From Cryptomeria japonica (lineage: Eukaryota > Streptophyta > Pinopsida > Cupressales > Cupressaceae), in the NCBI RefSeq assembly GCF_030272615.1, contig NC_081407.1, forward strand, positions 264,290,574-264,354,573: a DNA stretch of 64,000 nucleotides, read 5' to 3'. Positions 1 through 10,746 of this stretch are shown here, piece by piece. Both the position numbers and the translations under genes were made by a program. The notes under the pieces are model-generated. The model had not been told where the DNA came from and ran no database searches. It saw only the letters and a program-made list of their open reading frames with translations. Position 1 is the stretch's first letter, and each line of letters begins with the position of its first letter.

Positions 1-562
1 GAGATCTAGGAGAGATGCAATAGTAGCCATAGCGTCAGCAGCTCGACTTTGATCTCTTGGTATCTGCTCAAAGGTGATAGTTGTAAATGATGCGTTTAGA
101 CTGTCCACCATTTGCTTGTATGGTATGAGTTTGTCACCCTTGGTCTGATATTCATCAGTTTCTTGTCGAATGACCAATTGGGAGTCGCCATATACTTGTA
201 GTTCTTGTAACTTCCATTGTATGGATAGCCTGAGTCCTGTGATCAAGGCCTCATATTCAGCTATGTTGTTAGTGCATAGAAATGTGAGCCTGTAAGACTT
301 CGGGATGTTGTCACCTTGAGGTGTGATAAACAGAATGCCTGCCCTCGAGCCATGCCTAGTGTATGAACCATCAAAGTATAGTTTCCATGGTTGTGTTGTT
401 GTGATCATGAATATCTCTTCATCTGGAAAATTGGAAATGAGAGGATGATCACCTATGAGTGGTGCATCGGCCAACTGATCTGCAATAACTTGTCCTTTGA
501 TAGCTTTACGGTCCACATACTCAATGTCAAATTCACTTAGAATCATCACCCATTTGGCCAGT
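1..562 (-). pseudogene. Tat-A second (archaeal-type) RNase H domain
   Basis: An open frame with no stop runs from about 562 to the window edge. After a tether that includes FDIEYVDRKAIKGQ comes an RNase H fold with all four acidic positions visible in order: LYFDGSYT, NNIAEYEAL, VYGDSQLVI and RAADAMA. This second RNase H follows the retroviral-type one and is typical of Tat elements. It is the least damaged part of this element. Integrase should follow beyond position 1. Tat-B carries the homologous domain at 13346-13810. Confidence 0.85.
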
Positions 563-997
563 CAATGCTGCTTTGCTGAGTAAGTATTTGAGTGGATCGA
601 TCTTTGCAATTAATTGTACTTTATGTGTAAATAGATAGTGCCTCATTTTAGTGGCTGCCAAGATTACTGCTAGGCAAGCTCACTCAATATATGTGTAATT
701 GAGTTCATAGCCAACCAATGTGCGAGAGATGTAGTAAACATAACACTCTTTCCCTTTTGCATTGTGTTGTGCCAATAGTACACCCAATGTTGTATTTTTT
801 GCTGATATATAGAGTAGTAGAGGCTTACTCGGATCTGGTGGGATCAACAATGGTGTATTCATGAGATAGTCTTTAAGCATCTGGAATGCTTGTTGGCATC
901 TAGTATCCCATTGAAAGCAGATGTTCTTGTGTAACAGGTGTGTAAATGGGTGACACTTATCTACCAGTTGTGCAATGAATCTTCAGATGGATTTTAG
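563..997 (-). pseudogene. Tat-A RT connection and first RNase H, broken
   Basis: The longest open piece (680-880) contains KPLLLYISAKNTTLGVLLAQ and VYYISRTLVGYELNYTYIE, the start of the retroviral-type RNase H. Upstream, Tat-B reads LQGRLQSIRCFIAQL, whereas this copy reads LQG-stop-LKSI-stop-RFIAQL. Both stops are TGA at Arg positions, consistent with CGA-to-TGA change. A one-base frameshift near 560 separates this from the following open RNase H frame. Confidence 0.75.
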
Positions 998-1894
998 TCA
1001 TCCTTGTAATGTCTTTAGCTGACTGATGTTCTTTGGTGGTGGTATGTCCATGATTTCTTTGACCTTTGCAGGATCAACCTCAATACCTTCACTTGAGACA
1101 ATGTATCCTAGAAGTTTCAATGAGGTTACTCCAAAGACAAATTTCTTTGGGTTGAGACGAACATGATATTGTTCCAGTCTATCAAAGATTTTCTCTAATA
1201 TTTCTAGATGACCTTCTCTTGTTAGTGATTTTTCCAATAAGTCGTCAACATAATCTTCCATTATGGTATGCATCATGTCATGAAAGATGGTGGTCATTTC
1301 TCTTTGATAGGTCGCTCTTGCATTCTTTAGACCAAAAGGCATGACATTCCAGCAGTATGTGCCCCATGGACATGTGAAGGTCGTCTTATGTTGATCTGTA
1401 GGTGTGATCTTTATTTGGTTGTACCCTGAAAAGCCATCCATGAGAGAAAGCATGCCATGCCCTATTGTTAGGTCCACTATTATGTCGATGTTTGGTAGGG
1501 GGAAGTCATCTTCAGGACATGCTTTGTTCAGATCTCTAAAGTTAATACAGATACAGATGCCCCCATTTGGTTTGCCGATAGGCAGAATATTGGATATCCA
1601 ATCTGCATAATCAATTGGTCTAACAAAATCAACATCTAGGAGTTTCTTAAGTTCTTCTTTGACTAGTACTACAATCTGAGGATGCATCTTGCGAAACGTT
1701 TGCTTGACAGGTTTGGCTCCTTCTACTATGGAGAGGTGATGCATGACTAAATTAGGATCAAGCCCAGGCATGTCTGTGTATGACCATGTGGAGTTGATCT
1801 GACGCTTCTGGAAGAACTCTACAAACTTAGGTTGTTCCTTTGGAGTTAAAAGAGATGCCAGATGTATGTGGTGAGGAGTTTCAGGAGTCCCCAC
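998..1894 (-). pseudogene. Tat-A reverse transcriptase
   Basis: 298 codons spanning the RT fingers and palm. Visible are a primer-grip-proximal block KKLLDVDFVRPIDYADWISN (about residues 84-102), RDLNKACPEDDFPLPN (120-135), catalytic LMDGFSGYNQ (151-160), PFGLKNA (186-192) and the active site YVDD (215-218), followed by KLLGYIVSSEGIEVDP. It would copy element RNA into cDNA inside virus-like particles. The active-site residues are intact, unlike Tat-B (YVDE). The apparent start is not real: the frame continues upstream as pol, broken by a TGA where Tat-B has Trp (EWS) at about 1938. A stop after LQG ends it. Confidence 0.9.
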
Positions 1895-3012
1895 GTTGTA
1901 TTCTTTTGTCTCTTTGATGAGAATTATTGATCATTCCTGTTGTGTACTAGAAGGAAGGATGTCAAACCTTTCATCCTCAGGCACCTCTAAGAGGTTTTCA
2001 CCATTGGATACACTCTTTCTTTTTACTTTTGTGGGATCAAACAACGCCATAGTGTGGTTTTCACTGAAAGATCCATGTTTTATTGTTATATTTTTACAGC
2101 TAAAAGGTTTGGCATCTGCCCCAAAGTATGCTGCGCTGCAAATCTAGCTTTGTGATCCCTGCTTGGTATGTTATCCCGTAGTTCCAAAAAGTCCATGATC
2201 ACCTCATCATTTTGGAAAAGGTCATGACATTGGGGATTAGGTTGGTTCCATTCGATGAGTTCAGGATGGATAATGGGCATTACCTCATCGATTAGGTTAA
2301 GTTCATTAGATGTGTCAGTGAGGGTTAAGATGTTGTGGTGAAGGTCATTGATGGTACTCTCCCTATAAGAAACAGGCATAGGATGTGACTTAGGGTTTGT
2401 GGAAGATGTTTCTAGCTTAGGAACCCAAGAGGTCTTTATATGTGCTTCTCCGTAAACAGGGATGTCTTTGCAAGGTGGAGGTAGTGATGTGTCTTCCTCA
2501 TCTTAAGTATTAAGCTAGATGAAATTAAATTCCTACTCATGTGAGTCAGTCTCTGAGTCACTTTCCAGTATCCAATTACTATACTATACTGGGATGTCCT
2601 TTGAGTTAAACAATGCAGGTGTGATCGGTTTTGTAAATGAAATGATTGGTGCTGCAGGAAGGATTATGGGGATCAATGAATCTGATACGTGGAGTATTGG
2701 TAGTGTTGACTCTGTTGCTTCTATTGGAACTATTGGTTTCATAGATACTGTTGTGGGTTTTGATACAGTTGCTGCTGCTAATGGTGCTATTGATGATTTT
2801 GCTATTGCTGATGGGGTTACTGGTTTGATTGGTGGGATGATTGGTGTTGTGGATAGTTTTGCTATGATTTTTAGCCTCAATGGGGTAGTTGTAATGGTGC
2901 GTGGTGTTGCTGATATAACCAAAGGTGACCTCTTTGTAATAGGTTGATATAGTGGTTTGTTGGGTTTTCCTTTGAATGTAAGCTTAGGAAGGATCTCCTT
3001 TTGAAAGTCTAA
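1895..3012 (-). pseudogene. Tat-A pol linker between G-patch and RT
   Basis: Low-complexity Thr/Ile/Pro-rich sequence (2584-2922 is open) leads into the conserved tract IIHPELIEWNQPNPQCHDLF and FQNDEVIMDF (2086-2379), which matches LIHPCLIDWGQEGEPQ and FQNDEAIAEF of Tat-B. A frameshift lies near 2125: the upstream frame ends in a spurious tail, while the alternative frame carries on as AYFGADAKPF into the RT. The plus-strand ORF at 2519-2947 is the antisense shadow of this repetitive linker. No catalytic domain is visible. Confidence 0.65.
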
Positions 3013-3396
3013 TCATGTGTTATCTTTGGACTTTAATTCCGGCTGCAGCGGTTCATGTCTTCCTTGCTTGCAAGGTCCCAAAGCACTCTGACCATCATAA
3101 CCCATTCTTTGCATAATGAGAAGGCCTTTGCCATACTGATTTGTGGGAAGCTTAGCTTGTGGGATGTCTGTGGTGATTGGGTCTTTATAGATCCATTCTA
3201 CTAAGTCCTCATCTCTGGTTTCTTCTTCTTGACTCTTTCCAAGGATGAACGGCATCAAAGTGCATGTTGGCTTGATCACTGGCGTTTGAAGTAACCGTTG
3301 AGGTTTACCATGAATTCTAGGAGAAGTAGGCATTTGTCCAACACAAAAGAGTTGGCTCAAATTGTACTCCCTAGGACCTTCCTCTGCTATTTTCAT
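3013..3396 (-). pseudogene. Tat-A G-patch-like domain downstream of protease
   Basis: 127 codons in the same frame as gag and protease. Residues 88-117 read as a glycine patch: YGKGLLIMQRMGYDGQSALG followed by a basic PCKQGRHEPL. G-patches bind nucleic acid or activate helicases. In some retroviruses and retroelements a G-patch lies C-terminal to the protease and assists RT, which fits its place here. The upstream part holds acidic EEETRDEDLVEWIY. Tat-C carries the same module at 48365-48480, so it is a lineage feature rather than a chance match. Confidence 0.7.
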
Positions 3397-3564
3397 CTTG
3401 AGCTTCTCTTGCTTGCGTATAGTGGTGTTTGAACTAGAAAGAGAGGCTAGATTTATGTATGATGTGGATGAGATGGCTTCTCTATTATTGGGAATGGTAA
3501 TCTCTGGTTGATGACTTATATTATGACAATATGCAAAGGGGTTTGCATCGCCCAGGATTGTGAT

Positions 3565-4125
3565 TTATACACCATTATACGGGAACTTGATACACTGATG
3601 GTAGGTGGATGGAACGACTTGCATGGCGCGTATCCAAGGTCTTCCTAACAACAAATTGTATGGTAGAGGAAGGTCCAGAACTTGACAAATGATGTGTTTC
3701 ACCATAGGGCCCACTCGGATTGGTAGCACCATAGCTCCTTTGGATGAATGCTCTACATCATCATAGGCTTTGATTATTATCTTCTTGCAGGGATCCACTG
3801 ATTCAATTGTATATCCCAAAGCTATGACTAATTGCAGCATACAGATATTCAGGCCTACTCCATTATCGATCAAGACTCGCTTGATCCTATGTTGGTTGAT
3901 AAACCCTTCAATGTGGAGTGAGGCATTGTGAGGTTGCTGGAAGGATGAGTTGTCACTTTCAGAGAAAGTGAGACAATGTGATGATCTTAGGTTTCCAACC
4001 ATAGCTTGGAATTGATCTATATTTAGGTTTGCAGGGACTGATGCCTCTTGGAGAGATTGATCCAAGATTGTTTTATGGGATGGAGATAGTCGCAATAGCT
4101 CTAAGATAAATATTAGTGCAGGCAT
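3565..4125 (-). pseudogene. Tat-A aspartic protease
   Basis: 186 codons with a retropepsin-type active site: RVLIDNGVGLNICMLQLVIA places the catalytic Asp in D-N-G at residues 87-89 (the family usually has D-T/S/x-G). The flap region IIIKAYDDVEHSSKGAMVLPI and the closing LLLGRPWI (ILGR-type helix) follow in order. It would release Gag, RT and integrase from the polyprotein. The frame is shared with gag (upstream) and the G-patch (downstream) and separated from them only by stops. Confidence 0.85.
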
Positions 4126-4263
4126 TTTATCTAACTATTCCACAAGGTTTTACTGCTTTTGGAAGGAAGGTGTGCCTTGTGGAGCTACTTTAATGGTAAT
4201 CTTGATGCGACGTGTAACAACGTTACAAGTTGAGATGGAATTTTTGATGGTTATAGTTGCAAT

Positions 4264-5916
4264 CTATTCACTAGCACCATATAGGTGATTCACAGTGTAA
4301 TTATACGCGGCTTGCGTATAATTGGTGGTATCTGTGTTTCTCCTTGAAGTGGAAGGACCCCTTTGAACTTGTGATGGAAGTGGATTTTTAAACATGAGAT
4401 GATCATTGTTTGTTGTCTTTGGGTCATGTCCTTCGATTTGGATTTCACCTTGGTCAATAAGATCTTGAATAAGATCTTTCAATCTGTGACAATTGCTTGT
4501 CTTATGCCCTTTCCCTTGATGGAAATCGCAATGTTCAATATCCCTCCACCATGAAGGTTTGACTTGAGGTTCATAATTTGATGTTTTGGGTAAGGTCACA
4601 AGATTTTGAGAAACCAACTGACGTAACACTGTTTTGATGGGTTCCCCTAAGGGAGTGTATGTTCATTTTGGTTTAAAATTTTGTTGACTTTGTCTGGGTT
4701 CCTCTTGAGATATGGTGCGGCCTTGATTTGGAGGAGCGACTATGTTATTCTTGGGTGGGGGGTTCTGTCCTACAAATCGAACCACAGGTTGTGCACTTTT
4801 GATAGTTCTTGCATCCACAACCCCGTCATTGACAACGTTTTTGTTTTTGTTCTACAAGTTAGGCTTGTCACTATTGAAGCGTGGGTGAGGGCCATCCTTT
4901 GGTTCATTATATATTTTGATAATCCCTTTTTTGATGAGAGCCCACTCACATTTTAAGCCTTTTGTGATCATGTCATTGAAAGAGTCTATGTCTTTTACGT
5001 CTAGGTGAAATTCCACTTCGTTATTTAAGTTGGAAATAAATATTTCCACTAGTTCTTGTTCAGGTAACTAAAGAGAACATCTGCTAGACATTTGACACCA
5101 TCGTTGTAGAAAGACTAAAAATAGTTCACCTGGTTTTTGTTTAGTGTTACATAGATCAGCCATGGTGATATCACATTCAATGTTGTGTGAGTAATGTGCC
5201 AGGAATTTCTGGATGAGTTCTTCAAATGTCCTAATGCCACCTGGTAATCAGGAAAACTATGATGTGGTTGTTCCTCGCAAGCTTTGGGGAAAAAGGCACA
5301 TTAGGTACGTATCCTCGTATGCCACTTTGAGGCAAGCTGAATGGAATTCTATAACATGATCATGAGGATCTCCTTTTCCTCTATATTTTTCAAACTTGGG
5401 TGTTTCGAACCCTTGTGGAAAAGGTGGCATATGAAGGTTCCTATCAAAGGGATAGGGACAAATGTCATTGAGTGAAAATTGATTAGTTGTCACACCACTA
5501 TGAAGTTGTTGGGCGATATTTTTGACTTGTTGCTACAACATGTCTATTTCATTTGGAGGAGGTGGGGGATTACCTTGAGGAAGGTTATATCTGATGTGTT
5601 CTCGACCTCTTTCATCCTCATTACGACTTTGGCATTCTGATGCTTGTCTTAGTTGTGCAACATAAAAGTCAGAGGGTAGTTTAGCCCCCTCTTGAGCAAG
5701 TCTTAAAAAGTGAGCATCAGCATTGCTCCTGAGTATTTCGTCAAAAAGCTGATTAAAGAGAGGGTTGTGTTGTGCCCTTTCTATTGCTGCCGGAGTAGGA
5801 GTGCGTGAATTTTCATCATTTATATTTCCTTCTAGGGATTCTTGGAACTCATTGATATTTTCTTTCTCTTCCTCTTCAATTTCTTGTTGTCTAGATCTTG
5901 ATCTAGTACGAGCCAT
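4264..5916 (-). pseudogene. Tat-A gag (matrix/capsid and zinc-binding NC), interrupted by stops
   Basis: The start is taken at the ATG of MARTRSRSRQQEIEEEEKEN (complement of 5914-5916), because the upstream in-frame codons look like leader. The N-terminal part is basic then acidic. The capsid core includes FETPKFEKYRGKGDPHDHVI (5257-5493), then EELIQKFLAHYSHNIECDI and FLQRWCQMS near 5100-5240. The nucleocapsid motif CDFHQGKGHKTSNC lies in 4264-4629, the Cys/His arrangement usual in Tat Gag. All segments share one frame and are broken by at least four stops, so no full Gag can be made. Confidence 0.85.
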
Positions 5917-6384
5917 TTTGTTTATAAGTTTTTGTTGAAGTTTGATGAAAATGATGATGAGTTGGTGATGAAATGAAAGATTGATGTTTGGTGAAGTGTT
6001 TCGCATATGAATCTCTAGAACTAAAGATAGGTTCCACCAAAGTTCTTTCTTGAATTGCTTGTTGTGTTTGATTGATAAAGTTTGATGTGATAAGGTTTAG
6101 AGAAATTTGAGATGTATTAGAGACTTAACTACCTAGTAATGAGAGGATGCACTCATAGACTAGTTTTAACCTGCGTAGAAATGTCTCTTAGGATGAGCTT
6201 ATCCTAGATGTAGAGACACTCTAAAAAGTAATGTATTGTGTTTGATTCGAGCAATATCGAAATAGAACTTAGGACAAAAACCTTTTGATGTTTTGAGAGT
6301 TGGAAGTGGATTTGATGAGATATGGATATGATAATGGATGAAATGTGAACTTCAATAAAAGATTTGTGTCACATATGGGAAAAA

Positions 6385-6960
6385 TTATTCCTCTTCTCTT
6401 TTGGGAGTTGGTGGTTCTTCCCGAGCTACGTTATATGTGATGAAAATGTCAGGAAAGAAGTTAGGATTGATTTTACCTCCTTTGTTCTTGTGATAACTCA
6501 AAGCTCGATATTGCATAAAAGCTCTGTGGTTTAATGACTCTTGATCAAATTCATTTGATTTTCCTTGAAGATATAGATGCATGCCACGTAGGAAGGTTCT
6601 ATGAGAGACAAAGATTTGTCTATTAAGATAGAATAATTTCCTCCTTTTGATAAGAGCCTTTGAGCTCAATGGCCTTTTCTTCAAGTTGATGTGTTGATGT
6701 GTTGATGAAGATTCTGCTTTCTCAAGATGTGAAGAATGGTCATATAATTGGACACTTTTGTTGTTTCTCTTAGTTTTTCGATCTTTTGTTTTTGAAAATT
6801 TTTGTGTTGGATGAGTACTTGTTTTGGATTTTAGTTTTATGATGTTTCTTTGACAAGAAAACAAAGCAAAAACACAAACACAAGAATGTTTCCTCAAAAG
6901 GCACAAGTATGGGTCTAGATCAACCCAATCTTTTGAACTTTTTATGACCCTTTCCTTCAA
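6385..6960 (-). CDS. Tat-A leader ORF upstream of gag, 191 codons, function unknown
   Basis: An uninterrupted ORF lies in the 5' leader between PBS and gag. It is Lys/Arg/His-rich (KTKRNNKS, KKRPLSSKALIKRRKLFYL) with no motif I recognise and no membrane segment. Large Tat-group elements of the Ogre type carry an extra ORF before gag, so position and orientation fit such an ORF1; equally it could be a chance ORF in a long leader. It is the only 5' ORF of this copy without a stop, which is notable given decay elsewhere. Confidence 0.4.
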   Translation of the reverse strand: MKERVIKSSKDWVDLDPYLCLLRKHSCVCVFALFSCQRNIIKLKSKTSTHPTQKFSKTKDRKTKRNNKSVQLYDHSSHLEKAESSSTHQHINLKKRPLSSKALIKRRKLFYLNRQIFVSHRTFLRGMHLYLQGKSNEFDQESLNHRAFMQYRALSYHKNKGGKINPNFFPDIFITYNVAREEPPTPKREEE

Positions 6961-7205
6961 ATATTTTTTTTAGGTATTTCCCAAAGCCTGGAGTCAACTC
7001 AATTTGCATTGGTCTTGACTCAAAAATGAAAACACTTTAAACATCCTTTATCCCTAAGGTCAAATGGCCAGTTGCGATAATTTCAGCCCACATCTTGATA
7101 TTTCTTTGACTTTGGTACTACGTACCTTATGAATCCCGCCATGGTAGGTAAGCATGTGATATACTAAGTCTCACATAAGCATAAAAAATAGATGATCCCT
7201 ATGAT

Positions 7206-7218
7206 GGGGAGTCACCAA
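7206..7218 (-). other. Candidate primer binding site of Tat-A
   Basis: On the minus strand TTGGTGACTCCCC lies just downstream of the putative LTR end (TCCA at 7225-7228), six bases away. A similar TTGGTGACTCCTC is seen on the minus strand near 42965. I cannot name the tRNA with certainty. Confidence 0.35.
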
Positions 7219-7224
7219 TTTTAT

Positions 7225-8297
7225 TGGACTACAAGTAACCTTTTAAAAAGCTATTGTTTCTACTTAAGGAAATATGTATGGTGAGTATCTTGGGAGCAAA
7301 CCCTTTTATGCTCTTGCACTGAATTTATCACAAATATCCTCACTCAATAGAATAGGTGGGCTACTACTTAAAAGTGTTTAGTAATTTTTGATGTTTTTGG
7401 ACATAAGTTCATTTTGTAGTGACTCACTTAAGAGCCTTGTAACTTGTGGTGGGGCCCATTTGTCCTTTCAGCAAGTTACACTATAGGAACAGCTATACCC
7501 AGGCTACAGCTTTCGTTCTCACCTGATTTCTATAGAAGCTCGAAGGATTTACCGAATGAGGTCATTCCCAAGAGTGATGTGTCTCTTGGCAGACCTCTCT
7601 TAAAAAGATAAAATTTTGAGTGTTACTAACACTTTTATCTTGCACCTAGGACCACGAAAGCCAAGGGAGAGGATAGTGTGTGTTAGAAGTGGGACCACTC
7701 GACAAACTCTTTTTGCACAAGTGTGCCAAACACAAAATACACTTGTTCTTTTCAAATTGTCATTGCAATGATGTTCTATGTAATTGGAGATGTTGCTCCA
7801 ACAACCATGATGTTCCTATTAGCCAAGATAGAAAAATGAAGTGTTTGTTTTATCCAAGATTGCCAAATGATTGTTCTCTTTTAAACTCGAAAAATAACAA
7901 GTTGATCATTCTTTTTAGCCCATATTGCAAGATGTGAATGTTCATTTTAGCCAAGATTGCAAAAATGATAGTTCGTTTTAATCCAAGATAGCAATGTGAT
8001 TGTTCTTTTTAAACTCAAAAAAAATAACAAGTTGATTATTCTTTTTAAACTCAAAAAAAATAACAAGTTGATTGTTCTTTTTAGCCCATATTGCAAGATG
8101 TGAATGTTCGTTTTAGCCAAGATTTCAAAAATGATAGTTCGTTTTAATCCAAGATAGCAATGTGATTGTTCATTTTTAGACCAAGATAGCAAAATGAAGA
8201 CAATGTGAATGAATATCCTAGGATTGATCAATTTTTCCAATTAGAACATGTTAAGGAATTTTTTTTTGCAAATTTGACACTTTCAACACCTACAACA
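7225..8297 (-). repeat. Probable 5' LTR of Tat-A
   Basis: On the minus strand the segment starts TGTTGTAGGTGTTGAAAG and ends CTTGTAGTCCA next to the candidate PBS, giving TG...CA ends and a length of about 1.07 kb. The partner 3' LTR is outside the window, so the boundaries rest on end motifs only. Confidence 0.4.
7862..8190. repeat. Imperfect tandem repeats inside the putative Tat-A LTR
   Basis: A unit of about 150 bp containing AATAACAAGTTGAT, TTTTTAGCCCATATTGCAAG and TTTTAATCCAAGATAGCAAT occurs twice, with a shorter 34 bp duplication of the AACAAGTTGAT segment at 8016-8065. Single-unit derivatives extend leftward to about 7800. Confidence 0.7.
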
Positions 8298-9717
8298 ATA
8301 TGTTAGAAAGACGCTCCTTATGTCCTGCACAAGATGTAAACCCAAAATTAAATTAATCATATTAACACAAATCACACTAACAAACAAATTAGATCTAAAT
8401 TAATAAAACTAATTTAAATCTAATCGAAAACTCAATTAAAAACTAATTTAAAATCTAAATTAGAACTAAATGAAAGACTAATTTAGAAAAATCTTAATTT
8501 AAAGACTACTTAAAAAATAACAATAAAAAAAAATCAAATTTTAAATACAAACTATTTTAACAAACTTAAAAAAAAAATCTATTCTAAAAGACTAATTAAA
8601 AATAAATAAAATGTAAACAACTAATTTAAAAGTCTATTCTAAAAAAGAAACCATTTAATAAAAAAAAGCATTCTAAACAACTAACTAAAAAGGCTTATTC
8701 AAAAAAAAAGAAAAAGCTAAGTTAAAAGCAAAATTCTATTCTTTCACATCGGATTCACCAAATGATGTCATGGAAATGGGAACAAGGCAACATCAAAGTT
8801 CAATGTTAATAAGTTAGTTTCAACCATAAAACCAAAACAAAGAACTAAAAACCATTCCAAATAAGAGATTTAAAAAAAGCATGAAAGAAGTTTAACAAAA
8901 CAAAAGAAAGGAGAAGAGCCTCCCTAAGATGCTTCCATGATGCCTTTTGATGCTTCTCCCTTGTTTCTCCCCTCTCCAAGTCCCAAATGAGTGTAGCTCT
9001 CAGCTTTCTGCATAGATACATCAACTCACACACACCTAGACTATCAATAGATACTCTGATCAAGTATCTTTGGGTCTCAACAGGTAATCGATTATGGCAA
9101 ACCTAGACTACAACAAGAATTTATCGTAATGACCTAGTCTCAATGGAGCTATGATTCACCATGACCATCCATCACACACACACAATATCAATTGATCAGT
9201 CAATTAAACACAATCATAACAGACAATTACATCAATTGTCTAAGTCTCAACGAGTATTTTGCTTCAAATACCTTGACTTCATCATTCAATTACATCAATT
9301 GTCTAATTCACCATTAGGTCACTTTGATTCACTTACTCAGACTTTATCTTGTCCAAGAAAACAACTGACATCAGCTGTCATGCTTTGACTCGATCGGGAC
9401 AATTAAACTGATTGCACTAGATTGTCCAACCAATTTTGATCAATTGTATAGTATCAATCCAAACCACACACTACATCTACTCTGTATCTCTTGCATGACC
9501 TAAAGGTAATCACTGACTTGTTGTTTTTTTGTATTCACTCTATTTTCTTCCATTCTTTCACCATTATTGCTAATTTCTTCTATTCTACCTTCCCTCCACT
9601 TCTCGTTCTTTTTCGAGAGATCGCTCGATTTTTCAAAAAAAATCAGCCCATCTCTTGAGGGGGCATACCACCCACTAAATTAACATTTATGGGGCATATT
9701 TCTTCACACCTATTTTT
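8298..9717. other. Unassigned DNA, A-rich low complexity in its left third
   Basis: 8338-8740 is strongly A-rich on the plus strand, built from degenerate CTAATTTAAAA-like units. 8741-9717 has no credible ORF. A short motif, ACAATTACATCAATTGTCTAA, recurs near 9223 and 9288, and palindromic CAATTGATCAGTCAATTG-like words occur near 9188. No gene is seen. Confidence 0.5.
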
Positions 9718-9770
9718 CTTTCTTTGAAACGACGCGATAAAATTACACCATCTCAAAAAGGGGCAAATGT
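9718..9770 (-). repeat. Conserved upstream block, copy 1 (minus orientation)
   Basis: On the minus strand GACTACATTTGCCCC is followed by GAGATGGTGTAATTTTATCGC and GTCGTTTCAAAGAAA. The same string of motifs lies at 46059-46117 and, less complete, at 52450-52478, both upstream of PMD genes. Further left on the minus strand ATGCCCCCTCAAGAGATG (about 9650-9667) matches GATGCCCCCTCGGGAGATG near 52592-52610. Confidence 0.7.
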
Positions 9771-10160
9771 AGTCACATAAATCTGTCCACTTAATTAAAT
9801 GAATATTTAGTATTTATTTGATTATTTAACCATCAATCAATATTTAATTAAATTAATATTTAATTAATTCATCTTAACCCTCTTCTCCTATTAATTAAAT
9901 AAATTATTCAATTTATTTGATTTAATTCACTTAACCAAATTAAATAAATAAATCAGATTTGTTTAATTAAATCTTCTCTCACATTTAAATAAATTAATCT
10001 TTATTTAAATCCCCCAAAATCCCATCTCTCACATTTAAATAAATTAACATTTAATCACCTTTATCCTCCACCCACTTGCATTTTCTTACAAATACAAGTT
10101 GCACAACTGTTTTAAATAAATAAATTATTTATTTAAAATCCTATTTATCCTCACCCACTT

Positions 10161-10440
10161 GAAACCTTTAATGGTTTCCCTTAAAGTCTTCAAACTTAAT
10201 GGCTTCCTTCTAGAATCTTCTGAAGCCTTTAATGGTTTCCCTTAAAGTCTTCAAACTTAATGACTTCCTTCTAGAGTCTTCTCAAGCCTTTAATGGTTTC
10301 CCTTAAAGTCTTCAAACTTAATGACTTCCTTCAAGAGTCTTTTCAAGCCTTTAATGGTTTCCCTTAAAGTCTTCAAACTTAATGGCTTCCTTCTAGAGTC
10401 TTCTTAAGCCTTTAATGGTTTCCCTCAATGTCTTCAAGTA
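10161..10440. repeat. 61 bp tandem repeat, left arm, about 4.5 copies
   Basis: Units run CCTTTAATGGTTTCCCTTAA, AGTCTTCAAACTTAATGGCT, TCCTTCTAGAGTCTTCTCAA. Copies differ at a few bases only. It is the reverse complement of the array at 10553-10746. Confidence 0.9.
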
Positions 10441-10552
10441 TTTAATGCTTTATCTTCCTTTTTCTCATGTAAATAAATTAAGATTTATTTAAATAAAATC
10501 CAAAATTCACATTCACATTTAAATAAATTAATATTTATTTAAATATCTATCC

Positions 10553-10746
10553 ATTAAAGGCTTAAGAAGACTCTAGAAAAAAGCCATTAAGTTTGAAGAC
10601 TTTAAAGAAAACTATTAAAGGCTTGAGAAGACTCTAGAAGGAAGCCATTAAGTTTGAAGACTTTAAGGGAAACCATTAAAGGCTTGAGAAGATTCTAGAA
10701 GGAAGCCATTAAGTTTGAAGACTTTAAGGGAAACCATTAAAGGTTT
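10553..10746. repeat. 61 bp tandem repeat, right arm, about 3 copies, inverted relative to left arm
   Basis: Units run TTGAGAAGACTCTAGAAGGA, AGCCATTAAGTTTGAAGACT, TTAAGGGAAACCATTAAAGG. Related single-unit sequence (AAGCCTTTAATTG, GAAGACTTTCAAAG) is recognisable near 51890-51960, upstream of PMD-c. Confidence 0.9.

Larger units (their letters stand above)
1..8297 (-). mobile_element. Tat-A: Tat-lineage Ty3/gypsy LTR retrotransposon, 3' end outside window
   Basis: Reading leftward on the minus strand, the order is probable LTR, PBS, leader ORF, gag, protease, G-patch, linker, RT, classical RNase H and a second RNase H that runs off the window edge. Two consecutive RNase H domains and the RT block RDLNKACPEDDFPLPN mark the Tat lineage of Ty3/gypsy. 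Gag through the G-patch and linker share one reading frame, interrupted only by stops; a frameshift near 2125 separates this from the RT frame. Integrase and the 3' LTR lie left of position 1. The copy cannot encode a full polyprotein. Confidence 0.9.

Noticed and set aside
2519-2947. Plus-strand 142-codon ORF rich in Ile/Gly/Val
   Set aside because: It is antisense to the Thr/Ile/Pro-rich linker of Tat-A pol; the flanking domains are all on the minus strand.
7680-8240. ORFs on both strands in the repeated segment
   Set aside because: Generated by tandem repeats inside a probable LTR; the proteins are repetitive without motifs.
10161-10746. Regular 61 bp repeats considered as a CRISPR array
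   Set aside because: Units are contiguous without spacers, inverted between arms, and the genome is clearly a plant.
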